From contig NC_007643.1 of assembly GCF_000013085.1 (NCBI RefSeq), forward strand, positions 3,543,501 to 3,607,500: DNA of 64,000 bases. Reading direction: 5' to 3'. Positions 8,938 through 18,236 of this stretch are shown here, piece by piece (positions within the stretch are counted from its first letter, which is position 1; each line of letters starts with the position of its first letter). Position numbers and translations under genes: made by a program. The notes under the pieces are model-generated. The model made no database searches. It was not told the origin of the DNA and saw only the letters and a program-made list of their open reading frames with translations. The DNA is from Rhodospirillum rubrum ATCC 11170 (lineage in GTDB: Bacteria; Pseudomonadota; Alphaproteobacteria; Rhodospirillales; Rhodospirillaceae).

Positions 8938-9399
8938 ATGACGAGACCAGCTTCTGACGGATGCGCCGCTTTCGCCGCGAAGCGCCCCCGGTCTTCGCGA
9001 TCGGGCCGTCGCGTCCTCATCGCCGCCGTGATGGCGCTCGCCACCCTGGGTGCTTGCGAAAGCAATCCGATGCAAGTGGCCGCCGGCGCCGTGGACTGGT
9101 ATCCGGTCCCTTTGATGGCCGCCGACCTCTCGACCCTGATCCTCACCGACAAGACCATCGTCGATAACGTCTATTCGCTGATCACCGGCAAGGATTGCTC
9201 AACCATCTACGCCATGGACGGCGACTATTACTGTCGCGAGATCCTGCCAGACAACCGGGCCGTGCTGGTCGCGCTTTATTGTTACCGTTCCCTTGCGACC
9301 GTGACCTGCTATGATACGCCCCAACCCCGTCGTCGCAATCAGCAGGTCGCCCCGCCGGGGCAAGTCATCAGTTCGCGGGCCGAACGGATCGGAGGTTAG
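8938..9399 (+). CDS. Small predicted lipoprotein, unknown function
   Basis: The product has 153 residues from the ATG at 8938. After an Arg-rich start comes a hydrophobic stretch ending in a lipobox (VLIAAVMALATLGAC, about residues 26-40), so it is probably lipidated at the Cys and exported. The mature part has further Cys residues in KDCSTIYAMDGDYYCREI and LYCYRSLATVTCYD, which could form periplasmic disulfides. I do not recognise a family. It is divergent from the YfgM-like gene; the 240 bases between them must hold both promoters, but no convincing -35/-10 pair was found. Confidence 0.7.
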   Translation: MTRPASDGCAAFAAKRPRSSRSGRRVLIAAVMALATLGACESNPMQVAAGAVDWYPVPLMAADLSTLILTDKTIVDNVYSLITGKDCSTIYAMDGDYYCREILPDNRAVLVALYCYRSLATVTCYDTPQPRRRNQQVAPPGQVISSRAERIGG

Positions 9400-9443
9400 C
9401 TCCACGCCGTCCGGCGCAGTCGCTGCCGGATGGAAGGGAGGCG

Positions 9444-9788
9444 ATGAACAAGGTCTTGAGGCTGGTCGACTTTCGACGCTCGGCGCAGGTCGTTCATTTC
9501 AGCCGCACGGAAATCAATCAGTTGCTGTCGCTCTATAGCCGTCAGGTGACCAAAGGTCTTTGGCGGGACTATGCGATCGACCATGACGATACCGTCGCCC
9601 GCTTCCATGTCTTCCGCCATGCCGGCGAAAAACCGCTGTTCACCGTGGTCAAACGCCGCGACGCCGGCGCCTCGGCCGCCGCCCAGACCTTCAGCCTTTA
9701 TGCCGGTACCCACCGCATGCGCCAGGGCGAAGGCCTGCTCGACCTGATCGAGGCGCTCGAACACCGGATGAAGCTGGTCCGCGGCTGA
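9444..9788 (+). CDS. DUF2794 family protein
   Basis: This 114-residue soluble protein matches the alphaproteobacterial DUF2794 family: FSRTEINQLLSLYSRQVTKGLWRDYAIDH near the N-terminus, then ARFHVFRHAGEKPLFTVVK and a C-terminal YAGTHRMRQGEGLLDLIEAL. The function of the family is unknown. A GGAAGGGAGG ribosome-binding region lies just before the ATG at 9444. No partner gene is obvious; the next gene is a small membrane protein 154 bases away. Confidence 0.85.
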   Translation: MNKVLRLVDFRRSAQVVHFSRTEINQLLSLYSRQVTKGLWRDYAIDHDDTVARFHVFRHAGEKPLFTVVKRRDAGASAAAQTFSLYAGTHRMRQGEGLLDLIEALEHRMKLVRG

Positions 9789-9942
9789 AAAGCAGTTTTG
9801 TCAAATTCCAGAGATCTGGATAAGCCATGATCTGGACAGGATGAAATCAGCAGCGTATATCCGTTCCATTACCCATGGCGGACGCCCCTCCTTCACAGGG
9901 CATCGTCCGCCGGATTCAGGCACTCGAGGGGGATTTAAAGGA

Positions 9943-10134
9943 ATGGTCACCGCCAAGCTTTTGGGCATTCTCGTCGTCGCCGTCGTCGGGCTGGCGTTCT
10001 ATCTCAGCATCTATGTCGTCGGCTCGACCATCGCCATGCCGTTCATGACGATCATGCTGTTCGTCGGACTGGCCCTGACCGTGCTGCTGATGGTGCTGAT
10101 CGTCGCCATGACCGCCGCCAAGAATATCGAGTAA
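9943..10134 (+). CDS. Small two-helix membrane protein, unknown
   Basis: The product has 63 residues from the ATG at 9943, preceded by TAAAGGA. Two hydrophobic helices (LLGILVVAVVGLAFYLSIYVV and IMLFVGLALTVLLMVLIVAM) make up almost the whole protein, which ends TAAKNIE. A longer in-frame start at 9841 would add a hydrophilic stretch without membrane character and has no ribosome-binding site. The gene ends convergently against the minus-strand polysaccharide operon. No family was recognised. Confidence 0.65.
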   Translation: MVTAKLLGILVVAVVGLAFYLSIYVVGSTIAMPFMTIMLFVGLALTVLLMVLIVAMTAAKNIE

Positions 10135-10155
10135 CCCGCCCCATCCCCGCCCGGG

Positions 10156-11088
10156 TCAGCCGTTCCGCCCCAAGGCGGAGCGGAGACGGGCGCGTGCCAG
10201 GAATACCATCCGGGCGCGCCGGGGCAGCCCATGGGCGACCGCCCTGGCCATCAAACTCAGCCCCAGATCTTTCCGACCATCCAGATAAACACTCCGCGCC
10301 ATCCGCCACAGACGGGCGCGGAGGATGGCATCGCGTTCCCCCGCCGAGAGCCGGGCGCCCAACCCGCTGACCAGGGCCTCGAAATGGGGCAACCACAGGC
10401 TTGCGGCCAGGGCGCGGTGGCGGGCCATATGGCTGTCGGCGGACAGGCCGTAGCGCACCAGAACCTCGGGCAGGGCGATCACCGGCCCTTGCAGGGCAAG
10501 GCGGATCCACAGATCCTGATCCTCGCCAACCACCAGCCTTTCATCAAAGCCGCCGGCTTCGATCAGGGCGGCGCGGCGGGCGACCACGCAGGGCGTGCCG
10601 ACGTAGCAATCAAGCAAGATCTCCTTCCAGGCCTCGGCCCCGCCCTTGATCGGGCGATCCTCATAGATGGTGGGATGGGCGGTCCGCGCGGGCGCGTCCT
10701 CGCCGACCCATTGGGCATCACAACAGCAGAGCACGGCGTCTGGCGACGCGCGCAAGGCGGCCATCTGCCGGGCCAACTTGTCGGGAAGCCAGACGTCGTC
10801 GGCATCGAGAAAGGCGACGAAGGGTTCGCCGGCGGCGGCGATGCCGGCGTTGCGCGCCGCCGCCGGCCCGCTCCCCCGCCCCGTGCGGTCGATCACCGTC
10901 ACGGGGAAGGTCTTGGTGGCCATCCGCGCCGCGATCTCGGGCGTGGCGTCGCTCGATCCGTCGTTCACCACGATCACCTGACGGGGCGCCAGGGTTTGCG
11001 CCCGCACCGAGGCCAGGGCCCGGCCGAGGGTGGCTTCGGCGTTCCAGGCCGGAATCACCACCGACACCTCGGCGCCGCCCGGGTTCAT
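10156..11088 (-). CDS. Family 2 glycosyltransferase
   Basis: This 310-residue GT-A type transferase would add a sugar from a nucleotide donor to the locus glycan. The N-terminal VSVVIPAWNAEATLGRALASV and IVVNDGSSDATPEI are the nucleotide-binding core. FLDADDVWLPDKLARQM (Asp95-Asp98) supplies the metal-binding DxD-like motif. GGFDERLVVGEDQDLWIRLAL near residue 178 gives the acceptor-site ED. It starts by a 4-base ATGA overlap with the upstream fusion gene, so it is the last gene of a minus-strand operon running from 17753. The donor and acceptor cannot be read from sequence. Confidence 0.9.
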   Translation of the reverse strand: MNPGGAEVSVVIPAWNAEATLGRALASVRAQTLAPRQVIVVNDGSSDATPEIAARMATKTFPVTVIDRTGRGSGPAAARNAGIAAAGEPFVAFLDADDVWLPDKLARQMAALRASPDAVLCCCDAQWVGEDAPARTAHPTIYEDRPIKGGAEAWKEILLDCYVGTPCVVARRAALIEAGGFDERLVVGEDQDLWIRLALQGPVIALPEVLVRYGLSADSHMARHRALAASLWLPHFEALVSGLGARLSAGERDAILRARLWRMARSVYLDGRKDLGLSLMARAVAHGLPRRARMVFLARARLRSALGRNG

Positions 11089-13397
11089 GGCAGGGCGGCC
11101 AGCGGCCTTGCCGGCGCCAGGGCCGCGTCGTCGGAGCGCAGATCGGCGGAGCGCTCCGGCGACACCATGCGGGTCTCCGCCAGCAAATCGGCGCAGCGCG
11201 TGGGCCGCATGCCGCAGGTGTCGATGGCATAGGCCAAGGTGGCGAAGGCCCGCTCGCGCACGGCCCGCGCCGCCGCCTCATCGGGGGCATAGTCGTTGCC
11301 GCCGCCATAGAGCGAGGTGTGGTGAACGGTGAAGGTGGCGATCGGCGCCTTGCGCAGGGTCAGTTCATGGGCGAAGGCGCGCAATTGCGCGGTGGTCAGA
11401 TCTTCCGAGGAAAAGCGCACCAGGGTGCCCAGCGACGCCAGCGGCGAGGCCCATCCCTTCGGTCCACGCCGCCCCGACCAGCGGAAAAGCGCCTGGGACA
11501 GCGCGAGCGGGCCGCGCAGGAAGCGCAAGGTGGTGGCCGGGATCGTTAGCACGTCGCGCCCGGGTCCGGCGCGGAAGGGGGCGCCGCTCAAAGCCGAGAA
11601 ATCCGGCCCGCCCTGCGGGCTCGCGCCGAAACCGGCGCAGGGGCTGAGATCGACCCGTAGCCCCATCTCGGCAAGAAGCGCCGCCGTCCGCGCCCCGCCG
11701 CCCCAGCGCCCGGCGCGGTGCAGCAAGGGCGCCTGCCCCATGCGCTCGGTAAACAGCGCGATCAGCGCCTCGAGTTTACGCCGCTCCACGTGTTCGGGCA
11801 GATTGCACTGATAACTGTTGAAGACATTTGGATGCTCCCAATAGGGCGGCGTCACCCAGCCGTGCAGATGGATCCCGACCTCGGCCTCGCCACGCTCAAG
11901 GCAGCGGCGCAGGAAGGCGCAGATCACCGGATCGCCCAGCATCGGATAGGTCGCCAGATAGACCGGCGACACCCCAAGCCCCCGGCATCCGGCATGAAAC
12001 TCCTCCAGGGCTTGCCAGCCTTTGATCTGATAGCCCTCGCGCGAAAAGGTCGACCAGTCGAAGGCCTCTTCCAGATCGACGCTGACCAGCAGCCGGGTCG
12101 GCCCGTCCAGGCTAAGGGAGGTAATGTCACCGGGCTGATAGGCCGGCTCGGGCGCGTCTTTGCGGGCGTTCAGGCTAACCTCGACGAAACGGCGCGCCAC
12201 CGCCGGCCAACCATAGCTCAGGGCCCTTTTCCAACCGGCCTCGGCCATCCGCGCCGCGCCGGGGGCATCGGCGAGCAGGGTGTTGACCGCCAGGGCGATG
12301 GCTTGGGGATCGCCGCCATCGACGATCAGCCCGGTCTCGCCATCGACCACCGCCTCGACCGTTCCCCCCGCCCCGCCGGCGACCACCGGCGTGCCACAGG
12401 CGTTGGCTTCCAGGAACACCAGACCGAAGCCTTCGGTATCGCCATTGGCCAGGGTGCGGCAGGGCAAGGCGAAAACATCGGCCAAGCGATAAAGCGCCAC
12501 CAGCCGCTCTTGGCTGATCGGCCCCAGGAAGGAGACCTGGTCTTCGCCCAATCCCAGGGCGCGGGCCAGTTCCTCCAGCGACAGGCCCAGCGGCCCGCTG
12601 CCGGCGATGACCAAATGGGCCTCGGGGATGCTGGCGGCGATGGCGGGAAAAGCACGGATCAGGCGGTCGATGCCCTTGCGCTCCACCAGACGCGAGACCG
12701 CCAGCACCACCTTGCGCCCCACCGCCGCCGCCGGCAGAGCGCGCGGATCGAGCGGCCCCTCGCGGTTGAAAATCCCCAGATTGACGCCATTGGTAATAAC
12801 GGAAACCTTGGCCGGATCGATGTGGAAGCGGGCGACGATCATGCTTTTGCAAAACAGGCTGACCGCCACCACTTTATGGGCATGGCGCAGCCAAATCGCC
12901 CGCTTGGCCATCAACAGACCCAGCCCGTCCTCCGAGATTTCCTCGCCGTGGGTATAAAGAACCACCCGCCGCCCCAGAAGATAGCGCAGCGGCAAAACCA
13001 TCCAACCGTTCTGCACCAGCTCGCCGATGCACACCACCTTGACCCGGTAGCGCACGATCAGCCCGATCGCCGCCGCCAGGGCCCTGGCCATCACCGGCAG
13101 GTCATAGCGCAGGGCATCGGTCAGATGCCCCAGCCGGGATCGCGGACCTTGGGGAATGGGCGGACGCAGGTAATCGACGCGATGCACCGGGTAGCCGCAG
13201 GCGCGGTCATGGCTGTCGGTGCCGGGGTGGACTTGGCCGGTTTCATGGTTCCGCCGGGGCGCCAGCACCACCACCTGCTCGGAGGCGTTGCGGCAAATCT
13301 GGTCGTAGACCACCGAGGACCCGCCGATCACCGGCGGGAAATTGCTCGACAGAAACAGGATGGATCGCCCGCGCCCCATGGTGTCGCCTTTCTTCAC
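11085..13397 (-). CDS. Fusion of GT4 glycosyltransferase and polysaccharide deacetylase-like domain
   Basis: The product is 770 residues from the GTG at 13397; an ATG six codons later has AAAGG in front and is an equal candidate. Residues 1-410 form a GT-B glycosyltransferase: FLSSNFPPVIGGSSVVYDQI at the start, then SVITNGVNLGIFNREG and the donor-site GDTEGFGLVFLEANACGTPVVAGGAGG. Residues 435-750 resemble WalW-type polysaccharide deacetylases: LLVSVDLEEAFDW carries the Asp-Glu pair, GEAEVGIHLHGWVTPPYW the His pair, and HRAGRWGGG a later motif. Separate genes are the norm, so the fusion suggests one sugar is added and then deacetylated, or that the second domain binds glycan. It overlaps the GT2 gene. 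Confidence 0.85.
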   Translation of the reverse strand: MKKGDTMGRGRSILFLSSNFPPVIGGSSVVYDQICRNASEQVVVLAPRRNHETGQVHPGTDSHDRACGYPVHRVDYLRPPIPQGPRSRLGHLTDALRYDLPVMARALAAAIGLIVRYRVKVVCIGELVQNGWMVLPLRYLLGRRVVLYTHGEEISEDGLGLLMAKRAIWLRHAHKVVAVSLFCKSMIVARFHIDPAKVSVITNGVNLGIFNREGPLDPRALPAAAVGRKVVLAVSRLVERKGIDRLIRAFPAIAASIPEAHLVIAGSGPLGLSLEELARALGLGEDQVSFLGPISQERLVALYRLADVFALPCRTLANGDTEGFGLVFLEANACGTPVVAGGAGGTVEAVVDGETGLIVDGGDPQAIALAVNTLLADAPGAARMAEAGWKRALSYGWPAVARRFVEVSLNARKDAPEPAYQPGDITSLSLDGPTRLLVSVDLEEAFDWSTFSREGYQIKGWQALEEFHAGCRGLGVSPVYLATYPMLGDPVICAFLRRCLERGEAEVGIHLHGWVTPPYWEHPNVFNSYQCNLPEHVERRKLEALIALFTERMGQAPLLHRAGRWGGGARTAALLAEMGLRVDLSPCAGFGASPQGGPDFSALSGAPFRAGPGRDVLTIPATTLRFLRGPLALSQALFRWSGRRGPKGWASPLASLGTLVRFSSEDLTTAQLRAFAHELTLRKAPIATFTVHHTSLYGGGNDYAPDEAAARAVRERAFATLAYAIDTCGMRPTRCADLLAETRMVSPERSADLRSDDAALAPARPLAALP

Positions 13398-13411
13398 GCG
13401 CTGAAGTCCCC

Positions 13412-14716
13412 TTACTGCGCCGGCCGATATTCATAAGCCCCAACATCGGCCGCGCCGATCTGCACGCGGGCCCGCCCAAGCAGCGGCGATAGGTATTCCG
13501 CCGTCGGAATCAGGGCGGCGGGCAACACCGCCCCGGCATCGACCGCCGGCGAAATCGAGGTCAGGCGGAAATCAAGCACATCGGCATTGACGAACCCCGG
13601 ATCGCCATCCGTCACCGTCAACCCCGGCGTCGCCGCCGCCGCCTGACCATCCAGGGCCTTGAGCAGGCCCGTCGCCTTTTCGCGCAGCCCGGCGCTGCGC
13701 AGCTGCAGATTGCCCGCCAGTTCCGCCGGACCGCTGACCGCCGTGCCCTGGCCGACCATGAAGTTGTTCGACAGCACGGCGGGGGTCGTCGTATCGCGAT
13801 TGGCGAAGAATCCGCCGGCGCTACGGTTGTTGACCAGGGTGTTGTGAATGGCGGTGAGACGGCTTCCGGCGACCTTCTGACCTTCGGCCGCATACATCAC
13901 GAAGGTGCCATTCGAGGCCTTGGCGCTTTTTTGCATGACATTGCCGACCACCAGACTGTCCCCGCCGTTGGACAAATCGATGGTGTAGCTGGCGGTGCCG
14001 TTGGCGCCATCGGCCAGGAAATTATAGGCGATTTCATTCGCCGCGGCGCGGGTCTTGATCTGATGGCCGACCTTGGCGCCGTAGCTGGCGCTGTAGCGCA
14101 TCACGAAGCGCGCCGCCGTGCTGATATAGATGTTGTGGGAGCGGCCGTCGCCATAGCCATTGGCATAGAATTCCGAGCTTTCGATCAGAATATTCGCCCC
14201 GGCCCGCGAGGTGGCCAGCAGGCCGTTTTCGTTATCGTGGAATACGCAGCCGATGATCCGCAGATCACCGCCCTCATGGCGGATCCCCGCGCCGTTGCGG
14301 TCGCGGACGGCGGCCTTGGAGAAATTGATGCCGCTGATGATGACGTTGTTGCCGGTCGTCAGCCAAATGGCCTTGCCCTGGGTGAGAGAGGCGCCGCCCA
14401 CCAGCACCACCGGCCCGCCAACCGCGCGGATCACCAGATCGTTCTGCTTCCACACCGTGGTATCGGCGCCATAATCGCCGGCCTGGATCTCGACCGTATC
14501 ACCATTGACCGCCGCCGCCGCCGCCTGGGAGGGCAAGGCGTATTGCCCCGTCGGACCAACGGTGAGGGTGCGAGCCGCCGCCAGCGACGGCACCGCCAGC
14601 AGGCCGGCAAGGCCGAGCGCGGCGGCTTTCCATCCCCATGACGCCCGGGGGCGGACGGCGGTGAGGGCGAGCATCGGGGATTGATCGTGGTGTCGCATGG
14701 GAAACCTGCCGTTCAT
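13412..14716 (-). CDS. Secreted right-handed parallel beta-helix protein
   Basis: The product has 434 residues from the ATG at 14716, which follows GCGGGGGAC. A signal peptide (AAALGLAGLLAVPSLAAA, about residues 31-48) precedes a mature part starting RTLTVGPTGQYALPSQAAAAA. The body is a chain of beta-helix rungs (VIISGINFSKAAVRD, LRIIGCVFHDNENGL, ILIESSEFYANGYGDG, NEIAYNFLADGANG) as in polysaccharide lyases and mannuronan epimerases, and SHNIYISTAARF with HQIKTRAAANEI suggests a carbohydrate-binding groove. The tail FRLTSISPAVDAGA is typical of PEP-CTERM-era beta-helix proteins, but there is no PEP-CTERM tail. A longer open frame to 14902 looks non-coding. Confidence 0.8.
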   Translation of the reverse strand: MNGRFPMRHHDQSPMLALTAVRPRASWGWKAAALGLAGLLAVPSLAAARTLTVGPTGQYALPSQAAAAAVNGDTVEIQAGDYGADTTVWKQNDLVIRAVGGPVVLVGGASLTQGKAIWLTTGNNVIISGINFSKAAVRDRNGAGIRHEGGDLRIIGCVFHDNENGLLATSRAGANILIESSEFYANGYGDGRSHNIYISTAARFVMRYSASYGAKVGHQIKTRAAANEIAYNFLADGANGTASYTIDLSNGGDSLVVGNVMQKSAKASNGTFVMYAAEGQKVAGSRLTAIHNTLVNNRSAGGFFANRDTTTPAVLSNNFMVGQGTAVSGPAELAGNLQLRSAGLREKATGLLKALDGQAAAATPGLTVTDGDPGFVNADVLDFRLTSISPAVDAGAVLPAALIPTAEYLSPLLGRARVQIGAADVGAYEYRPAQ

Positions 14717-14898
14717 GGGGTCCCCCGCTCGCCAGAAACAGCGAGCGGTGGGGCCGATGGAGGGGCAAAGCCCCGGACAAAGCGCACGGGCGCGGAGCCG
14801 TCGGGCGGCCTCGCACCGAAAAAGGCGAAAAAACCGACAAGCCGGGCCGATCTCGGATAAGGGCGCCAAAGCCTTCTCCCGGTCCATCGCCTCGCTCC

Positions 14899-16422
14899 TC
14901 AAACCGCGGCCACCCGCGCCGGGCGCAGGCTGGCCAGAAGAAGGGCGCGGATCTCCCGGGGAAGGGCGAAACGGAACAAAACCATGCCCAGCAGGCCGTA
15001 ACAGACCAGGGCGGCGGTGAACAGGGCGGGGAAGCTATGGGGGATGCTGACCATCACCGCGACGATCGGCAGATGGCACAGGGCCACCACCGCCAGAGCG
15101 CCCGCCACCAGACGATAATAGGTGCCCACGCCGAGGCCGATCCTGCGGCAGGCATAGACCGGCAGCACGCCCATCTTGACCACGACCATCGGGATCGCCG
15201 TGCCCAAGGCCACCCCGAGAATGCCGAAATCGCCCACCAGCAGCAGGCTGATCGCCAGATTGGCCACCGCCTCGGCCAGATTGGTCCAGGCGTCGAAGGG
15301 ATGCTTGTATAGCGCGCTTAGAACCTCGCGGGTCGGCGCCTGGATCAGCAGGGCCGTCAGACCGACGGTCAGGGCGGCCATGGCATGATAGCTGTCGATG
15401 AACTCGGGCCCCAGCCACAACGGAATAAAGATCCATCCGGCGCTCAGCACGCCGCCGGCGGCGCAAGCGGTCGCCAGGGTGGCGAAGCGGGTGAACAGCA
15501 AGAACTTCTCGCGCATGTTCTCGCGGTCATCGAGCGCCGCATAGCCCGAGAACACCGGCCCGCACAGCGTGAAAACGCGATCGATCAGCGAGATGAAGGT
15601 ATCGGCCAGCCGCGAGGCCGCCGAATAATGGGTGACGGCGCTTAGGCCCAGAACCGGGGCGATGATGAAATTATCCATCCGGTAGCGCGCCATATCGCCG
15701 ATCTTCACCACGAAGACATGCTTGCTGAAGTGAAACAGCTCGATCAACGTCGCCCGTCGCACACCGCCCGGGCGGACCGACAGCCAGGGAAGAACCCGGG
15801 CGAGCAAAAGACGCAAGGCGGCCGCCTCGAGAACGGTGATCGCCAGGGTGATCGCCGCCAAAGCCGCCAGCCCGCGCCCCTGGTCGATGACCAGCACCAC
15901 CGCGCCAACCCGCAGCAGGGCGCGGCCGATCTCGATGACGCTGAGCCAGGCGAACGACATCCGCGCCATGACCGTTCCGCGGACGACGTTGAGCGGCAGC
16001 GACAGACCGACCATCCCCCCCATGATGGCCAGGGCGAGGGCGAATTCGTCACGGCCGGGGCCCGGCGCCATCACCAGCGGCGCGCCGCCGGCCAGGATCA
16101 GGCTGAGGGCGAAGGCGACCCCTCCGGCGATCAGGAACAGCAGGGCCGCGGCCGAAAAGATCTCGCCCGCCCGCGCCCGGTCGTCTTGGGCCAAAGCCCC
16201 GGCCATGTAACGCTGCGCCGTGGCCGACAGGCCGAAATCAAGCAACGAGAACTGGGCGATGATGGTGCCGATCAGCGCCCATAGCCCATAACGTTCGGGG
16301 CCCAGGGCATGGATCAGGAACGGCATCAGAAAGAAGGCCGATACCACCTCGACGACAAAGGCCACCATCGCCAGGGCGGCGCCGACGACCAGGGCCCGGC
16401 CTTTCGCCCCGCCGCCGGTCAT
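14899..16422 (-). CDS. Wzx-like polysaccharide flippase (MOP superfamily)
   Basis: This 507-residue integral membrane protein has about twelve to fourteen helices and is predicted to flip lipid-linked glycan repeat units across the inner membrane. The N-terminal segment FFLMPFLIHALGPERYGLWALIGTI followed by LLDFGLSATAQRYMAGAL is characteristic of the O-antigen flippase family. The ATG at 16422 overlaps the TGA of the upstream ligase gene (ATGA), which fixes the start and shows coupling. Donor glycan is unknown. Confidence 0.88.
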   Translation of the reverse strand: MTGGGAKGRALVVGAALAMVAFVVEVVSAFFLMPFLIHALGPERYGLWALIGTIIAQFSLLDFGLSATAQRYMAGALAQDDRARAGEIFSAAALLFLIAGGVAFALSLILAGGAPLVMAPGPGRDEFALALAIMGGMVGLSLPLNVVRGTVMARMSFAWLSVIEIGRALLRVGAVVLVIDQGRGLAALAAITLAITVLEAAALRLLLARVLPWLSVRPGGVRRATLIELFHFSKHVFVVKIGDMARYRMDNFIIAPVLGLSAVTHYSAASRLADTFISLIDRVFTLCGPVFSGYAALDDRENMREKFLLFTRFATLATACAAGGVLSAGWIFIPLWLGPEFIDSYHAMAALTVGLTALLIQAPTREVLSALYKHPFDAWTNLAEAVANLAISLLLVGDFGILGVALGTAIPMVVVKMGVLPVYACRRIGLGVGTYYRLVAGALAVVALCHLPIVAVMVSIPHSFPALFTAALVCYGLLGMVLFRFALPREIRALLLASLRPARVAAV

Positions 16423-17753
16423 GGCAGGGCATCCCTCGGCGGCGGCAAGGCGGCGCGGCGCGGCCGGCCGCGCCCCGGGACTTGGCTTTTCACCGGTTTC
16501 GGTTTCCAGACGACCGGCGGCGGGTTGGCCAGAACCCAACTGGCCATCACCGGCAACAGGGCGACGAAATAGAAAAGATCGAAGAAGGCCAGATCGAGAA
16601 AGGCACCGCCGGCGGCATAGCCAACCAGACTGACCTGGGACATCGCGCCAAGATCGCGGGCCCAGGCCAGTTTCGGATCACCGGCGCATTGACGCGACAG
16701 CGCGCCGGCCTTGAAAAACCCCAGCGCCAGGGTCGCCAGAAACAACCCCAGGCCAACGAAGCCATGCTCGCCCAGAACCTGGAAATAAATGCTGTGGAAA
16801 GCCCGGTTGATCCCGGCCTCGGGGGAAAACCGCAAAAACACATCCCGGTCGACATTGATGCGGAACCCGCCACCGACCAAGGGCCGCTCCACCGCCAGAT
16901 TGAAGGCGAAGGTCCAGGCGTCGAGGCGGCCCATGGCCGATTCGTCCTCCTGATAATCACTGATGGTGTTCATCCGGTCGTGCCAGCTCTCGGGCATCAG
17001 GAACAGCCCGCCAATGGCGAAGGTCGCCCCCAAAGCCAGGATCATCAGCCGCTTGCGCGAGCGCACCAGCATCCAGAAAAACATCGCCACCGACGCCAGC
17101 AGGGCGCCGCGCGAAAACGAACCAAGGACCGACAGCGCCGTCAGCCCCATCGCCCCGGCCAAGCCAAGGCGGATCCAGCGGTTGGCCGATTGCAGATGCA
17201 GATAGCGCATCAGGGGCAGGGTCATGATCAGGGCGGCGGCCAGGGAGTTGTTGTCGCCGATCATCGTCGTTGGCGGACCGACCACCCGCCCGCCACCGCC
17301 GGTGACCAGGGTGAACAAGCCGCCACGCACCCCATAAAAGCCGATGCTGACGACCAGGATCCACACCAGGGCGTGCAGGCGCTGCCGGCTGCGGATCAGC
17401 GCCAGACCGACCAGCACCATCAGGAACATCTTGATCGTGCGGTCCCACAACGGAAAGGCCACGTCCGGGCGCAGGGCGAAGACCGTGGTCACCGACACCC
17501 AGAAGGCCAAAAGCAGGATACAGATGACGATGGGATCGCCGGGCAGGCGCTTGGGCTCGCGCGAGGCGAGCAGCCCGATCAGCGTCGATCCGGCGACCAG
17601 CAAGGCGACCGGCGCCGATGAAATGAAGCCATAGGCCATCTGATGCGGGTTCATCAGCGACACGACGCACCAGACGAACACGCCCACATAGGGCCGGACG
17701 ATGATCAACGGCAGGCTGGAAACCAGCAATAGCGCGAGCAGCAGATCCCGCAT
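16419..17753 (-). CDS. O-antigen ligase-like protein, exosortase A-associated O-glycosylation ligase family
   Basis: The product has 444 residues from the ATG at 17753 (AAGGA six bases upstream); an upstream extension would add a hydrophilic Arg-rich stretch. It has about ten to twelve membrane segments, opening LALLLVSSLPLIIVRPYVGVFVWCVVSLMNPH, a hallmark of the putative O-glycosylation ligases found with exosortase A. The large periplasmic loop contains GGGFRINVDRDVFLRF, then RAFHSIYFQVLGEHGFVGL with the HS and H residues expected of Wzy/WaaL enzymes. It could polymerise the glycan or transfer it to a protein such as the PEP-CTERM substrate. It is the first gene of the minus-strand operon. 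Confidence 0.88.
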   Translation of the reverse strand: MRDLLLALLLVSSLPLIIVRPYVGVFVWCVVSLMNPHQMAYGFISSAPVALLVAGSTLIGLLASREPKRLPGDPIVICILLLAFWVSVTTVFALRPDVAFPLWDRTIKMFLMVLVGLALIRSRQRLHALVWILVVSIGFYGVRGGLFTLVTGGGGRVVGPPTTMIGDNNSLAAALIMTLPLMRYLHLQSANRWIRLGLAGAMGLTALSVLGSFSRGALLASVAMFFWMLVRSRKRLMILALGATFAIGGLFLMPESWHDRMNTISDYQEDESAMGRLDAWTFAFNLAVERPLVGGGFRINVDRDVFLRFSPEAGINRAFHSIYFQVLGEHGFVGLGLFLATLALGFFKAGALSRQCAGDPKLAWARDLGAMSQVSLVGYAAGGAFLDLAFFDLFYFVALLPVMASWVLANPPPVVWKPKPVKSQVPGRGRPRRAALPPPRDALP

Positions 17754-18063
17754 GCCCTGTCCTTTTCCCCTCCCCCGTCGGCGGGTGGAGTCGTCTCGAT
17801 CCCGCATCGAGCGCTGCGCCAGCTTATCGGAAGGCGTTCTTCCGGTGAAAGGGAAGAGAGCTCCCCAAGCCCGGGGAAAGCCGGGACCCCAAAGGAGAAA
17901 CGGCGGTATTCCCCAAGCGAATACAGAAGGGTATCGCCAATTTCAGGGGGGTGGGGCGGTTTTTCCAAGCCAAAGCCGGCACGGCCATGTCCTCGCGGGC
18001 CCCGATGGGCCAAATAAACGCCAATCCTTTGCTCTAAAAGACTTTTTGCGGATTTCTCGATTT

Positions 18064-18081
18064 TGTCGGAATTCTTTACAA
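18064..18081 (+). promoter_or_regulatory. Upstream box 1, candidate PrsR binding site
   Basis: TGTCGGAATTCTTTACAA at 18064-18081 recurs 92 bases downstream with two differences. The TGT/ACA ends give partial dyad symmetry. Its position about 170 bases before the sigma-54 promoter suits an enhancer for a bacterial enhancer-binding protein; PrsR is the obvious candidate because it is encoded in the same locus. The binding assignment is inference. Confidence 0.55.
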
Positions 18082-18155
18082 CCGCGCCGAACAGCGGTGA
18101 ATCGGCGGAAACCCTGGCTGGTTCTGGCCGGAAAGGCGTTTTGCCGGCTTTCCGC

Positions 18156-18173
18156 TGTCGGAAAACTTTACAA
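18156..18173 (+). promoter_or_regulatory. Upstream box 2, candidate PrsR binding site
   Basis: TGTCGGAAAACTTTACAA at 18156-18173 matches box 1 at 16 of 18 positions, in the same orientation, about 64 bases before the -24 element. The 92-base offset is close to nine helical turns, so both boxes would face roughly the same side of the DNA. Confidence 0.55.
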
Positions 18174-18236
18174 ACTCGCCCCCCACTTCGCTTCTTATTT
18201 CTGTCAACTTATTGAATTTTAAGGTGTTATTTTCTT

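Noticed and set aside
14717-14902. Extension of the beta-helix protein to an ATG at 14902
   Set aside because: The added residues are Arg/Cys-rich, lack a ribosome-binding site and would bury the signal peptide.
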